Shown: positions 47,405-55,620, numbered from the stretch's first letter. The stretch is 64,000 bases of DNA from Aurantimonas marina (GCF_017183135.1 NZ_JADDXW010000003.1:248001-312000); one strand, 5' to 3'. Made by a program: numbers and translations. The notes: a model not told the origin generated them from the letters alone.

Positions 47405-47546
47405 CGAGAACCTTCCGAAACGTGGAGGGGAAAGCCTTCCCCTGCGGTCGAGCCAAGGTCTCGTCCGACCCCTTCTGCGGGGCTGTCGCCCCGCAACGCC
47501 CCGCCGACGTCGGTCGATCGAGAGTGAGAGTGCGGACGGGTTTTCC

Positions 47547-47600
47547 GTGACGGGTTGAGGGCTGTGAGAAAGGCTCCCGGCGCCCGTCGCAGAGATCCGC
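47547..47600 (+). ncRNA. Structured 5' leader of ardC
   Basis: A 54-base stretch starting GTGACGGGTTGAGGG and ending just before the ardC ATG. GACGGG and CCCGTC form an outer stem around a GAGAAAGGCTC-type inner hairpin. It resembles the leader of parB at 48606-48660 in sequence, spacing to the ATG and pairing. Confidence 0.5.
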
Positions 47601-47601
47601 G

Positions 47602-48561
47602 ATGTCCAGAACCACCGCTCGCGCTCGTCCCGGCCAGGGCAGGGTGAGCCTCTATACCGAAATCACCGACAAGATCATCGCCGAGCTGGAGGCCGGCCGC
47701 ATCCCCTGGGTCCAGTCTTGGGGAACCGCAGCGGCGAAGGCGCCGCTTGCGATGCCGCATAACGCCTCGACCCAGCGGCGATACTCGGGGATCAACGTGC
47801 TGATCCTCTGGGGCGCGGTTATCGAACACGGCTTTACCGGACAGAGCTGGCTGACCTTCCACCAGACGCTCGGGCTCGGCGGCAACGTCCGCAAGGGCGA
47901 GCGCGGCACCACCGTCGTCTATGCCGACCGCTTCACACCAGACGACGAGCGCCGCCGGGCGGCCGAATCCGGCGAGACGCCCGGCGCGATCCCTTTCCTT
48001 AAACGCTTCACCGTGTTCAATACCGACCAATGCGACGGCCTTCCCGACAATATGGCGACCGCTGCGCCGCCACCTCCGCCCGGCCTCATCGAACCGGAGA
48101 TCGAAGCCTTGATCCGCGCGACCGGCATTGATTTCCGCATCGGCGGCGCGCGGGCCTTCTACGATCCCACCCATGATTATGTGCATGTGCCGCCGCCACA
48201 GGCCTATATCGAGCCGATCAACTGGCACCGCACGGCGCTTCATGAACTGGGTCATGCCAGCGGCCATGTCTCCCGACTCGATCGCGACCTCAGCGGTTCG
48301 TTCGGATCAAAGAAATACGCGTTCGAGGAGTTGATCGCCGAGGTGACGGCCGCGTTCTGCTGCGCCTCGCTCGGCATTGTGCCGACCGTGCGCCATGCTG
48401 ACTATACCGGCTCGTGGCTCACCGTACTGCGCGAGGACGATCGCGCCATCGCGCGCGCCGCCAGCGCAGCGTCCAAGGCGGCGGACTTCATCCTCGACTT
48501 CCAACTCGGCGGGAAGTCCGGTGAGGCTGGCCCGCGCGAGACCGACCGGGAAGCCGCGTGA
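47602..48561 (+). CDS. ardC: ArdC family antirestriction protein
   Basis: A 319-residue protein with the ArdC N-terminal single-strand-DNA-binding domain (VSLYTEITDKIIAELEAGRIPWVQSW) and the C-terminal zincin-like metallopeptidase domain (LHELGHASGH near residue 215, plus EELIAEVTAAF). It protects incoming conjugative DNA from host restriction. A standard early gene of alphaproteobacterial conjugative elements. Its presence beside host-type restriction and Qat genes fits an element that carries both defence and anti-defence. A leader at 47547-47600 precedes it. Confidence 0.92.
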   Translation: MSRTTARARPGQGRVSLYTEITDKIIAELEAGRIPWVQSWGTAAAKAPLAMPHNASTQRRYSGINVLILWGAVIEHGFTGQSWLTFHQTLGLGGNVRKGERGTTVVYADRFTPDDERRRAAESGETPGAIPFLKRFTVFNTDQCDGLPDNMATAAPPPPPGLIEPEIEALIRATGIDFRIGGARAFYDPTHDYVHVPPPQAYIEPINWHRTALHELGHASGHVSRLDRDLSGSFGSKKYAFEELIAEVTAAFCCASLGIVPTVRHADYTGSWLTVLREDDRAIARAASAASKAADFILDFQLGGKSGEAGPRETDREAA

Positions 48562-48605
48562 CTTGGGTTTCGGCCCAGTAGAGCAAGAGGAGGGTCGGGA
48601 ATTTC

Positions 48606-48660
48606 GTGACGGGTTGGAGGTCGAGAGAGAGTCTCTCGGCCGCCCGTCGCGGAATATCCC
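48606..48660 (+). ncRNA. Structured 5' leader of the parB-like gene
   Basis: A 55-base stretch starting GTGACGGGTTGGAGG. GACGGG/CCCGTC forms the outer stem and CGAGAGA/TCTCTCG a strong inner one. Its counterpart precedes ardC. The ATG follows three bases after the end. Confidence 0.5.
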
Positions 48661-48663
48661 GAC

Positions 48664-50788
48664 ATGGCAACCGCCGTTCAGAAGGTCGCGCTCAATACCG
48701 CGCGCGACATCCCGTTCAACAAACTCATCCTGTCCCAGCCCAACGTCCGGCGCGTGAAGGCCGGCGTCTCGATCGAGGAACTCGCCGAGTCGATCGCCCG
48801 GCGTGGCCTCCTGCGGAGCCTCAACGTCAGGCCGGTGCTGGACGCCGAGGGCGTTGAAACCGGCATGTTCGAGGTGCCCGCGGGCGGGCGGCGCTACCGC
48901 GCGCTCGAACTTCTCGCCAAACAGAAGCGCGTGACCAAGGCTCAGCCGGTGCCCTGCGTGGTCCGCGCCGCCGACGCCAACACCACGCCGGAGGACGACT
49001 CGCTGGAGGAAAACGAGCAGCGCGCGCCACTGCATCCGCTCGACCAGTTCCGGGCGTTTCAGACACTGCGGATGAAGGGTCTCGACGAAGACGAGATCGC
49101 CGTTGCCCGCAATGTCGGTGTGCAGGTCGTCAAGCAGCGGCTGCGGCTGGCTTCGGTTTCTCCGAAGCTGCACGAGATCTATGCTGAGGACCGCATGAGT
49201 CTGGAACAGCTCATGGCCTTTTCCGTCACCGGCGACCATGAGCGGCAGGAGCAGGTCTGGGAGAGCCTGGCCAAGTCCTATTATCAGGAGCCCTATCAGA
49301 TCCGCCGGGCGCTGACCGAGAGCAGCGTGCGGGCGTCCGACCGCCGCGCGCAGTTCATCGGCCTGGCCGCCTATGAGGAGGCCGGCGGGGTGATCCTGCG
49401 CGACCTGTTCCAGGGCGATGATGGCGGTTCGCTGCAGGATGTCGGTCTGGTCGACATGCTCGTTGCCGAGAAACTCCGCGAAGCGGCCGAGGCGATTGGC
49501 GGCGAGGGCTGGAAATGGGTCGAGACCGCGACCGACTTCCCTTACGGGCCACACGTCGGAATTGCGCCCGCTGACCGGCGTGGCACCGCGCCTGTCCGAC
49601 GAAGAGCAAGCCACTCGTGACGCTTTGGTCGAGGAACTCGACCGGCTCTACGCCGAGCATGAAGGAGATGAAGACCTCGCCGATGAGGTCGATGCGCGCC
49701 TGGCCGATATCGAGACCGCGATCGAGGAATTCGACGGCAGGCCGACGCTCTATGATGCGGCCGAGGTCGCGCGCGCCGGGGCGTTCGTCTCCGTCGATGC
49801 CTCCGGCAATCCGCGCGTCGATCGTGGCTATGTCCGGGCCGAAGATGAGGCGTCCGCCGTCGATGGACCCGAAGGCGATGAGACCGATCCCTCGGGCAAC
49901 ATGGGCCCGGACGGATCGGACCAGTCCGCTTCCGGCACCCAGGGTGCGGTGATCACCGTCGGCGGCCAGGCCGAGGCCGAGGAGGATGAGGAGAATGTCA
50001 TCCGACCGTTGCCGGACCGCCTCGTCACCGAGCTGACCGCGCACCGGACGCTGGCGCTCCGCGACGCGGTGGCGCGAAACCCGCATGTCGCCATGACCGC
50101 CTTGCTGCACAAGCTGGTGTTCGACACCTTCCAGCATAACAGCAGCCCAGGCTGCATGGAGGCGTCGGTCCGCCACGTCTTCTTTCCGGTCCAGTCGGCC
50201 GATCTGAAGGACAGCGCATCAGCAGCGGCCATCGCCGAGCGGCAGGAGGCGTGGCGCATCGACTTGCCGAGCGACGACAATGCACTGTGGGATACCCTCG
50301 CGGCGCTCGACGATGCCAGTCGTTCCGCGCTGCTGGCGCAATGCGTCTCCTATAGCGTGAACGCGCTCTACGAGAAGGTTGACCGCTATGGTGGCGGCCT
50401 GTCGCAACAGGGGCTCGAGCGACGGATCGCCCAGGCCGACCGTCTCGCACGCGCCGTCGGGCTGGACATGGTGGACGAGGGATGGCGGCCGACGGTCGAC
50501 AACTATCTTGCCCGGGATACCAAGCCGCGTATTCTCGAAGCGGTGCGCGAGGCCAAGGGCGAGCAGACGGTGCAGCTCATCGACCATCTCAAGAAGGGCG
50601 ACATGGCCAAAGAGGCCGAGCGGCTCCTCGCCGACAGCGGCTGGCTGCCCGAACCGCTGCGTTTGGCCAATCTTACCGATCAGCCTGACGCCGATGACGC
50701 TCCGACGTTGCCGGATTTCCTCGCCGTTGACGATGAGGAAGTGACTGAGGCTGATATGGACGCGTCAGACCTGATCGCGGCTGAGTAA
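48664..50788 (+). pseudogene. ParB/RepB/Spo0J-like partition protein, one-base frameshift
   Basis: A ~708-codon ParB-like gene of conjugative elements. The N-terminal part (48664 to ~49550) has the ParB box (GRRYRALELL preceded by VPAGG), an HTH segment (VARNVGVQVVKQRLRLA) and a family-typical middle. At about 49551-49555 an extra C in the GGGCC run breaks the frame: frame 1 ends at 49620, while the other frame continues GHTSELRPLTGVAPRLSDEE through to LIAAE at 50788. The acidic C-terminal half shows no other damage, so the shift is recent or a sequencing error. If real, the N-terminal fragment (318 residues) may still bind DNA. Confidence 0.85.
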
Positions 50789-51163
50789 GGTGACCGGGGC
50801 CGGCCGAGCGGCCCCGGTCACCTTTTTCGCGTTCTTCTTGATGCGCGGCCGCACCATCGCGCCATCGACTTTGATGGCGACGAGCCCATCGCTGACCAGA
50901 TCGGTCGTATCGGCAATGAAGCGTCGCAGAAGAACTGTCCGTCCGACTGAGAATTTGTGGACGTAGCCGTTGGCGACCGCGGCATCTGTAAAGCCGTTCA
51001 AAGCCTTGAAACTCGCGGCATCGGAGATCGAGACCTGCATAATCATACGGGTTTGGCGCGGCTTCCATTCGTCAAGAATTTTGATGGTGACACGGTGTTT
51101 CGAACCACTGTGCACAGTCAGCGGCTGAATTCTGCTTGATCGGAAGGTGAGAATTTTGGCCAT
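50765..51163 (-). CDS. Hypothetical protein between parB and traF
   Basis: A 132-residue minus-strand frame starting MAKILTFRSSRIQPLTVHSG. Its composition is balanced (not the Arg/Pro pattern of shadow frames), and it has beta-strand-like repeats such as HRVTIKILDEW and VSISDAASFKALNGF. I recognise no domain. Its last 24 bases overlap the end of parB, its C-terminal region contains the parB terminator, and its start abuts the truncated traF. No good ribosome site is visible. It may be a small gene acquired at a deletion scar, or it may be spurious. Confidence 0.45.
   Translation of the reverse strand: MAKILTFRSSRIQPLTVHSGSKHRVTIKILDEWKPRQTRMIMQVSISDAASFKALNGFTDAAVANGYVHKFSVGRTVLLRRFIADTTDLVSDGLVAIKVDGAMVRPRIKKNAKKVTGAARPAPVTLLSRDQV
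50789..50827 (+). terminator. Strong terminator after parB
   Basis: GGTGACCGGGGCC and its exact complement form a 13-pair stem with an eight-base loop, followed by five T, starting at the base after the parB stop. It would isolate parB from traF. Confidence 0.9.
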
Positions 51164-51669
51164 TGTCGCTGCTCGGCGTCGTGTCGATCGCCTCATTCGC
51201 GCCGAAGCTCATCTGGAATGCGCCGGCAAGCACTCCGGTCGGCCTCTACGCGATAGGCGCTCCCGGGCCACTCGACCTGACCGATCTGGTCGCGGTGAAA
51301 GCCCCCCAACCCCTCGCCACATTCCTTTCCGATGGCGGATATCTGCCGCGTGGCGTCCCACTTCTGAAACACGTCGCCGCGCTCCCTGGGCAGCGTGTCT
51401 GCCGGACGGGCTACGCGATCATCGTCGATGGTGTCGCGATGGGAGACGCGCTCGATCACGACAGTCGCGGGCGACCACTGCGGATATGGCAAGGCTGCCG
51501 CGTGGTCGCGGACGGCGAGCTGCTCCTCATGAACTGGGAAGTCCGCGACAGCCTGGATGGCCGTTACTTCGGCCCGCTTCCCGCCAGCTCGGTGATCGGC
51601 CGGGCCACCCCTCTCTACACCGACGAGGACGGCGATGGCCGCTTCGTCTGGCGCGCGCCGACGCGGTGA
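51163..51669 (+). CDS. traF: TraF-type S26 signal peptidase, N-terminally short
   Basis: A 168-residue S26-family peptidase of conjugation systems, which matures the TrbC pilin in IncP-like elements. PKLIWNAPASTPVGLYAIG supplies the nucleophile-Ser region near residue 24 and LLKHVAALPGQRVC near 68 carries the catalytic Lys. RDSLDGRYFGPLPASSVIG is the conserved end segment. The frame opens at a TTG, and an in-frame TGA lies 15 bases upstream, so part of the usual N-terminal membrane anchor seems missing. It begins where the minus-strand hypothetical gene starts, consistent with a deletion junction. Confidence 0.75.
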   Translation: MSLLGVVSIASFAPKLIWNAPASTPVGLYAIGAPGPLDLTDLVAVKAPQPLATFLSDGGYLPRGVPLLKHVAALPGQRVCRTGYAIIVDGVAMGDALDHDSRGRPLRIWQGCRVVADGELLLMNWEVRDSLDGRYFGPLPASSVIGRATPLYTDEDGDGRFVWRAPTR

Positions 51670-51714
51670 CGGCACGCCCATGACCTTGTCCGCCGCAAAC
51701 CTGAGAAGAAACCC

Positions 51715-52281
51715 ATGTCCCTGATCGGTCAATTCAGCCGCACCAAGAGCGGCTACGCAGGCCGCGTCCGCACGCTCACCATCGACGCCGAGCTTGTGCT
51801 CGTGCCGGCTGACAATTCCGACGCCGAGAATGCGCCGGACTTCCGCATCCATCTCGGCTCCGACGACGATCGGCCAGCGGTCGGCCCGGAAGTCGGTGCC
51901 GCCTGGAAGCGCACCGGCGAGAAGGCCGGCGACTACGTCTCGCTGCAGATCGACGATCCGACCTTCGGTCATCCGATCCGCGCCAACCTCTTCCAGTCGG
52001 CCGACGATAAATCCGCCTGGGGCCTGCACTGGAACCGCGCGGCGAGCGGGACTGAGCGATGCCCGCCATTCGCTCGCAACCTGTCGTCGGAGGGAGGATC
52101 ATCGTCCGATGCACAGCCTCCCTTCTCCTTTCCGGCCTGCTCCTCGTCGCGCCGGTTTGCCACTCGGCGAGCGCACAGGAGGTGCCCGTCGAACGCCCTT
52201 CACGCGTCGATTCCTATGCCGCATTCATCGCAGAGGCCGCGCAACGGTTCGGCATTCCCGAGGCGTGGCTTCGGGCGGTGA
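51715..52281 (+). CDS. DUF736 family protein with run-on C-terminus
   Basis: A DUF736 protein, a small family common in alphaproteobacterial conjugative elements. MSLIGQFSRTKSGYAGRVRTL, APDFRIHLG, GAAWKRTGEKAGDYVSLQIDDP and SAWGLHWNR are typical through residue ~107. Usual members end within a few residues after that. Here the frame has no stop there and runs on for some 80 serine/arginine-rich residues overlapping the transglycosylase gene. A one-base difference would restore a RGERD ending with TGA just before the next ATG, so a small frameshift is likely. Function unknown. Confidence 0.75.
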   Translation: MSLIGQFSRTKSGYAGRVRTLTIDAELVLVPADNSDAENAPDFRIHLGSDDDRPAVGPEVGAAWKRTGEKAGDYVSLQIDDPTFGHPIRANLFQSADDKSAWGLHWNRAASGTERCPPFARNLSSEGGSSSDAQPPFSFPACSSSRRFATRRAHRRCPSNALHASIPMPHSSQRPRNGSAFPRRGFGR

Positions 52282-52817
52282 TGCGCGTCGAAAGCCGCAG
52301 TGAGGTGCGCGCCATCTCGTCGGCTGGCGCTATGGGGCTGATGCAGGTCATGCCCGGAACCTGGGCGGAACTGCGCGTCCGGCATCGGCTCGGATCAAAC
52401 CCTTACGATCCGCGCGACAACATCCTGGCCGGCGCGGCGTATCTGCGCGAGATGCACGACCGCTACGGTTCGCCGGGCTTCCTCGCGGCCTACAATGCCG
52501 GTCCCGGTCGCTACGAAGAGTCCCTCGCGGGCCGATCGCTGCCCGCAGAAAGGCGCGCCTATGTCGCCATGCTCGCTCCGATTGTCGGCGGTGAAATGGT
52601 CTCCCCTGTCGTGGTGGCGGCCGCCGATCCGCGCGCCTGGACCCATGCGCCGCTCTTCGTCGTGCAGTCAGCGAGCAGCAGAACGGTCACTCCAGCGCAG
52701 CCTGAACGCGCGCCTGATACCGCAGCAACGCCAGCCCCGGAGCGCGATCAAACCGTGATTGCGCCACGCACCGAGGGGCTATTCGTTGCTCGCAATACAT
52801 CCGGAGGCCCGCGATGA
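52059..52817 (+). CDS. Lytic transglycosylase (SLT family) of the transfer region
   Basis: A 252-residue exported muramidase-type enzyme that opens the cell wall for the transfer apparatus (VirB1-like role). Signal peptide: a hydrophobic stretch ASLLLSGLLLVAPVCHSASAQ. The catalytic Glu is in RAVMRVESRSEVRAISSAGAM, followed by GLMQVMPGTWAEL and AAYNAGPGRYEE. A Pro/Ala-rich C-terminal tail follows. It overlaps the DUF736 reading frame. In related elements DUF736 and this gene lie side by side. Confidence 0.9.
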   Translation: MPAIRSQPVVGGRIIVRCTASLLLSGLLLVAPVCHSASAQEVPVERPSRVDSYAAFIAEAAQRFGIPEAWLRAVMRVESRSEVRAISSAGAMGLMQVMPGTWAELRVRHRLGSNPYDPRDNILAGAAYLREMHDRYGSPGFLAAYNAGPGRYEESLAGRSLPAERRAYVAMLAPIVGGEMVSPVVVAAADPRAWTHAPLFVVQSASSRTVTPAQPERAPDTAATPAPERDQTVIAPRTEGLFVARNTSGGPR

Positions 52818-52919
52818 CAGCGTTCGCACGGGATCGGGGCATGGCGTGCTCTGGCGGACAGATGGCGGTCCGGGGAGGAGGAGCAGGCAACACAACCGAA
52901 CGATGGCGAGATAAAAGGG

Positions 52920-53049
52920 CGCGATGTGCCCCTCGGTTGTGGGAAGCATTTTCAGGGACTTACGCGACGATTTCGCGATGTGCGTGCATTCTGCGCAGCC
53001 TGCGATACTCCCGTTTTCGCCGTGAATTCAACGCCTTCGCGCGATGTGC
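52920..53049. repeat. Three direct copies of CGCGATGTGC; possible oriT region
   Basis: The 10-mer CGCGATGTGC occurs at 52920-52929, 52974-52983 and 53040-53049, with intervals of 54 and 66 bases. All copies lie in the otherwise gene-free 240 bases between the transglycosylase gene and the relaxase stump, where an origin of transfer is expected. Confidence 0.45.
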
Positions 53050-53061
53050 GGGATTGCCGAC

Positions 53062-53330
53062 ATGAGCGACGAAGACGAGTTCCGCAGCCGGCCCGGGCGC
53101 ATCCGATCATCCTCCAGCCAGCGGGCACGTCTCCCGTTCGGGCAGGATCACGTTTGGCCGTCGCACCTATTTAGGGCGGGGCAAGCGCGCCAGCATCCAG
53201 GCCAATCGCTGGCTCGCCGGCCGTTCGCGTATCGCCGTCATCAAGACGCGCGTGGTCCGGCATGAAGCCACCGAAGAAGCAGCGCCTCTCCGTCTATCTC
53301 GATCCCGGTGAGGGAGCGGTAGCCGACACC
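53062..53330 (+). pseudogene. Fused stumps of a DUF3363-type relaxase and a CopG protein
   Basis: The ATG at 53062 opens MSDEDEFRSRPGRIRSSSSQ, the normal start of DUF3363-type relaxases. After a frame change it continues as TFGRRTYLGRGKRASIQANR and SRIAVIKTRVVRH, with the catalytic domain missing. At 53263 it passes into MKPPKKQRLSVYLDP, the N-terminus of a CopG-like ribbon-helix-helix protein that in related elements lies downstream of traG. So a large deletion, removing most of the relaxase and probably traG, joined the two. No functional relaxase remains. Confidence 0.7.
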
Positions 53331-53441
53331 ACGGCCGAACAACGCCATTACAGGGCTGACCCGACAACTGGCGCTGGACCAGCGGGCCTATGACATTGCA
53401 TGCGGTCAAATCGACATCGGCGATGCGCAAACGGATATGGT

Positions 53442-53780
53442 TCAGTGACTGAGCAGCGCAGCAAATCGCCCCTCGACCAGTTCCTGAAACCGCGCCGCCA
53501 CACGCGAGGGTTCGCACAGCGCCGGCAAGAGCAAGTCGTAACGGAACGGTTGTTCGGGATGCAGGGGCCGCGCGACGACCCTTCCGGCCGCCGCGAAATT
53601 GGCGGCCGTTACCGGCTCGACGATCGACACGCCCGCCCTGTTTGCCACCAATTCGCAGATCGAAGCCGACAACTGCGCCTCGGCGACGATGCACGGACGG
53701 GCGCTGCCGGCCGCCAGAAAGATATCGGTTTCGGATCGCGTCGCGATTTCCGCCCCGAGCGCCACGAGATTGTCGCGCAT
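53442..53780 (-). pseudogene. C-terminal fragment of a LysR-type regulator
   Basis: A 112-residue frame resembling the effector-binding half of a LysR regulator (VAEAQLSASICELVANRAGVS, then VEPVTAANF and RPLHPEQPF). The N-terminal winged HTH and half of the effector domain are missing. It starts three bases after the stop of the ribbon-helix-helix gene, which suggests that it was truncated by insertion or deletion at that point. Confidence 0.65.
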
Positions 53781-53783
53781 TCT

Positions 53784-53948
53784 TTATTCGCTTTTGTTCG
53801 CACTGATTTCCACGCCGCGCCGTTCTGCGTACTCAATCAATGCCAATTCGATTACGGATGTGATCGAGCGCCGCTCAGTCTCGGCAAGCTGCTGAGCCAA
53901 CGCCAATATTGAAGGATCGAGGCGTGTTGTGAATGGCTTCTTGGTCAT
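53784..53948 (-). CDS. Small ribbon-helix-helix protein, antitoxin-like
   Basis: A 54-residue gene on the minus strand: MTKKPFTTRLDPSILALAQQ, then a LAETERRSITSVIELALIEYAERRG region typical of CopG/VapB-type ribbon-helix-helix DNA-binding proteins. Such proteins are commonly antitoxins, but no toxin gene follows; the next frame is a LysR fragment. An inverted repeat at 54005-54019 upstream could be its operator. Confidence 0.7.
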   Translation of the reverse strand: MTKKPFTTRLDPSILALAQQLAETERRSITSVIELALIEYAERRGVEISANKSE

Positions 53949-54004
53949 CGCAACTCTACGGCTTGAATTTCCATCCCGGCAGGTTCATAACTATGCACGT
54001 GCTT

Positions 54005-54019
54005 TGCAATTTCATTGCA
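54005..54019. promoter_or_regulatory. Inverted repeat upstream of the ribbon-helix-helix gene
   Basis: TGCAAT and ATTGCA separated by three bases form a perfect palindrome about 60 bases upstream of the small gene's start. It is a candidate self-operator. Confidence 0.35.
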
Positions 54020-54094
54020 CGGATAGCGGCCGACCGAAGTGCGCCAACACTTCAGCCGACCTGACCACTCGCCAAGCTGTAGGGAGCTCGGATC

Positions 54095-54802
54095 ATGGCT
54101 GATTCTGAGACTAGCACGAGTCTGTCTACCGTCACCCGTCGCATGCTGCTAGCCGGCACCGCATTGATCGCAGCGGCATGGACGACCAATCCATTGAGGA
54201 GATCGCCAGCAAGGGATAGCGGCGAGCCGGATGTCGCATTGCCGCTCTGGCACGAATGGAACGACGCTCACCTTCGCACTTATGAGGCTTGCTGCAAGCA
54301 GCAGAAGCTGGAGACCCGATTGGTCGAAACGATTGGCTTTCCTCGTGCAGAGGTCGATCTGCCTGACGAGGGCAGATCGATCTTCGTGCATACCCTTGAT
54401 CAGATCGAAGAGACCTTCGGCGGCGATCCGGCGATGGCCGCGACGTGGGCAATCGCGGAAGTTGAGCTCACGGCACACCAGGCTCGCTGGGATGCCGCAG
54501 ATGGCGAGTTGGGATACTCCGTCGCCAAAGAGGCCGAAGAGGCCGCAGCCTTCCGCGAACAACAGCTGGTTGATGCGCTGATGAGTGCATCTGCCACATC
54601 ACTTGCCGGCATTGCGGGCAAGCTCGATGTCATCTTACGCGAGGGAGAAAGCTCCGCTGAATGTCCGGAGTTCCCCTGGCCCTTTCTCCGTTCGGCGCTT
54701 GTCGACCTCGTGCGCATCGCCCAAAAAGCTCAGCCAGATCGATTTGTGCCCGGCTCCGATCGCATTGCGTTGTTGTCAGGTAGGAGCGACCGTCGAGAAT
54801 GA
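54095..54802 (+). CDS. Exported hypothetical protein (TAT-like signal)
   Basis: A 235-residue protein with a twin-arginine-like N-terminus (TVTRRMLLAGTALIAAA), suggesting export or membrane attachment. The body is helical, with WHEWNDAHLRTYEACCKQQK near residue 52 and ATSLAGIAGKLDVILREGE near 165. I recall similar unnamed proteins in Rhizobiales accessory regions, but cannot verify a family. No catalytic motif is visible. It is the last gene before the presumed right edge of the island. Confidence 0.65.
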   Translation: MADSETSTSLSTVTRRMLLAGTALIAAAWTTNPLRRSPARDSGEPDVALPLWHEWNDAHLRTYEACCKQQKLETRLVETIGFPRAEVDLPDEGRSIFVHTLDQIEETFGGDPAMAATWAIAEVELTAHQARWDAADGELGYSVAKEAEEAAAFREQQLVDALMSASATSLAGIAGKLDVILREGESSAECPEFPWPFLRSALVDLVRIAQKAQPDRFVPGSDRIALLSGRSDRRE

Positions 54803-55155
54803 ACTCACATTGTGGATAAGCGAGGAACCGGGACCCCGCCTCCGATGACCCCAACGCGTTGACATAACTTCGGAAAGTTCAAAATCGACGCCGATGGGGA
54901 CCCCAGTTGAAATGAAATTATAGTATTCACATCAATGCATTGAAATCATTTAAGACGGGGTCCTCATCGGTGCCTATTCACAAATGAGGCGTCGTCGAGG
55001 GAGTGGGCGTCGTTTCGAGTAGCCATTCACCCTCAGGTGGCGGCACCATGGCGACTGACGGCATTGCTGCAGTGTCCCGATCGGCTTGAAGAGTTGGATT
55101 ACGCCGGTCGCTTCGGCTTGTTGTCCGGCCGGTTTTTGCTTCGAAGACGCTGACT
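54803..55155. other. Gene-free stretch at the presumed right island edge
   Basis: About 350 bases without a convincing gene. The part from 54905 to 54955 is distinctly A/T-rich and is framed by an imperfect inverted repeat: GCCGATGGGGACCCC at 54890-54904 and GGGGTCCTCATCGGTGC at 54957-54973. This could be an insertion-sequence scar or an island boundary. I did not find a copy of the tRNA-Arg 3' end here. Confidence 0.45.
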
Positions 55156-55620
55156 TTAGTCTTTCCTGAATCTGATAATTGCCTCGATCTCTACGGTGAT
55201 CTGCCCCGGAAGCGATCCGAAGCCGACCGCGGACCGGGCGTGCCGCCCTTTGTCGCCGAAGACATCGACCATCAGATCGGAGCATCCGTTGATGACTTTC
55301 GGGTGGTCCGAGAAGAGCGGGTCGGCATTGACCATGCCCAGAAGCTTGACCACGCGTTCCACGCGGCCGAGATCGCCGAGGGCATGCTTCATCACGGCGA
55401 GGAGATTGAGGCCTGTCAGTTGCGCATGCGCATAGGCCTCCTCGACGGAAACGCCTGCGCCGACCTTTCCGATCGCCAACTGGCCCTCGTGATTGCGCGG
55501 GCCCTGACCCGACAAATAGAGAAGCGAACCCTCTTCGACATGAGTAATGAAATTGGCGATCGGCGCGGCCACAGGCGGGAGGGTGAAGCCGAGTTCGGCG
55601 AGCTTTTCTTCGGGCGTCAT
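55156..55620 (-). CDS. RidA family protein
   Basis: A 154-residue member of the RidA/YjgF family, which hydrolyses reactive enamine/imine intermediates. The long form resembles the subgroup starting KLAELGFTLPPVAAPIANF, with LYLSGQGP near residue 38 and LVKLLGMVNA-type and AVGFGSLPGQITVEIEAI segments near the end. The conserved Arg of active RidA (usually in RxxV) is not clear, so enzymatic activity is uncertain. It overlaps the downstream end of dppF by four bases and closes the transporter operon. Confidence 0.88.
   Translation of the reverse strand: MTPEEKLAELGFTLPPVAAPIANFITHVEEGSLLYLSGQGPRNHEGQLAIGKVGAGVSVEEAYAHAQLTGLNLLAVMKHALGDLGRVERVVKLLGMVNADPLFSDHPKVINGCSDLMVDVFGDKGRHARSAVGFGSLPGQITVEIEAIIRFRKD

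Noticed and set aside
52814-53065. 83-codon frame between the transglycosylase gene and the relaxase stump
   Set aside because: Cys/Arg-rich composition, and it covers the CGCGATGTGC repeats; better explained as a non-coding transfer-origin region.
31786-55155. CRISPR array or cas genes in the defence island
   Set aside because: No regularly spaced repeats and no cas-like proteins were seen.
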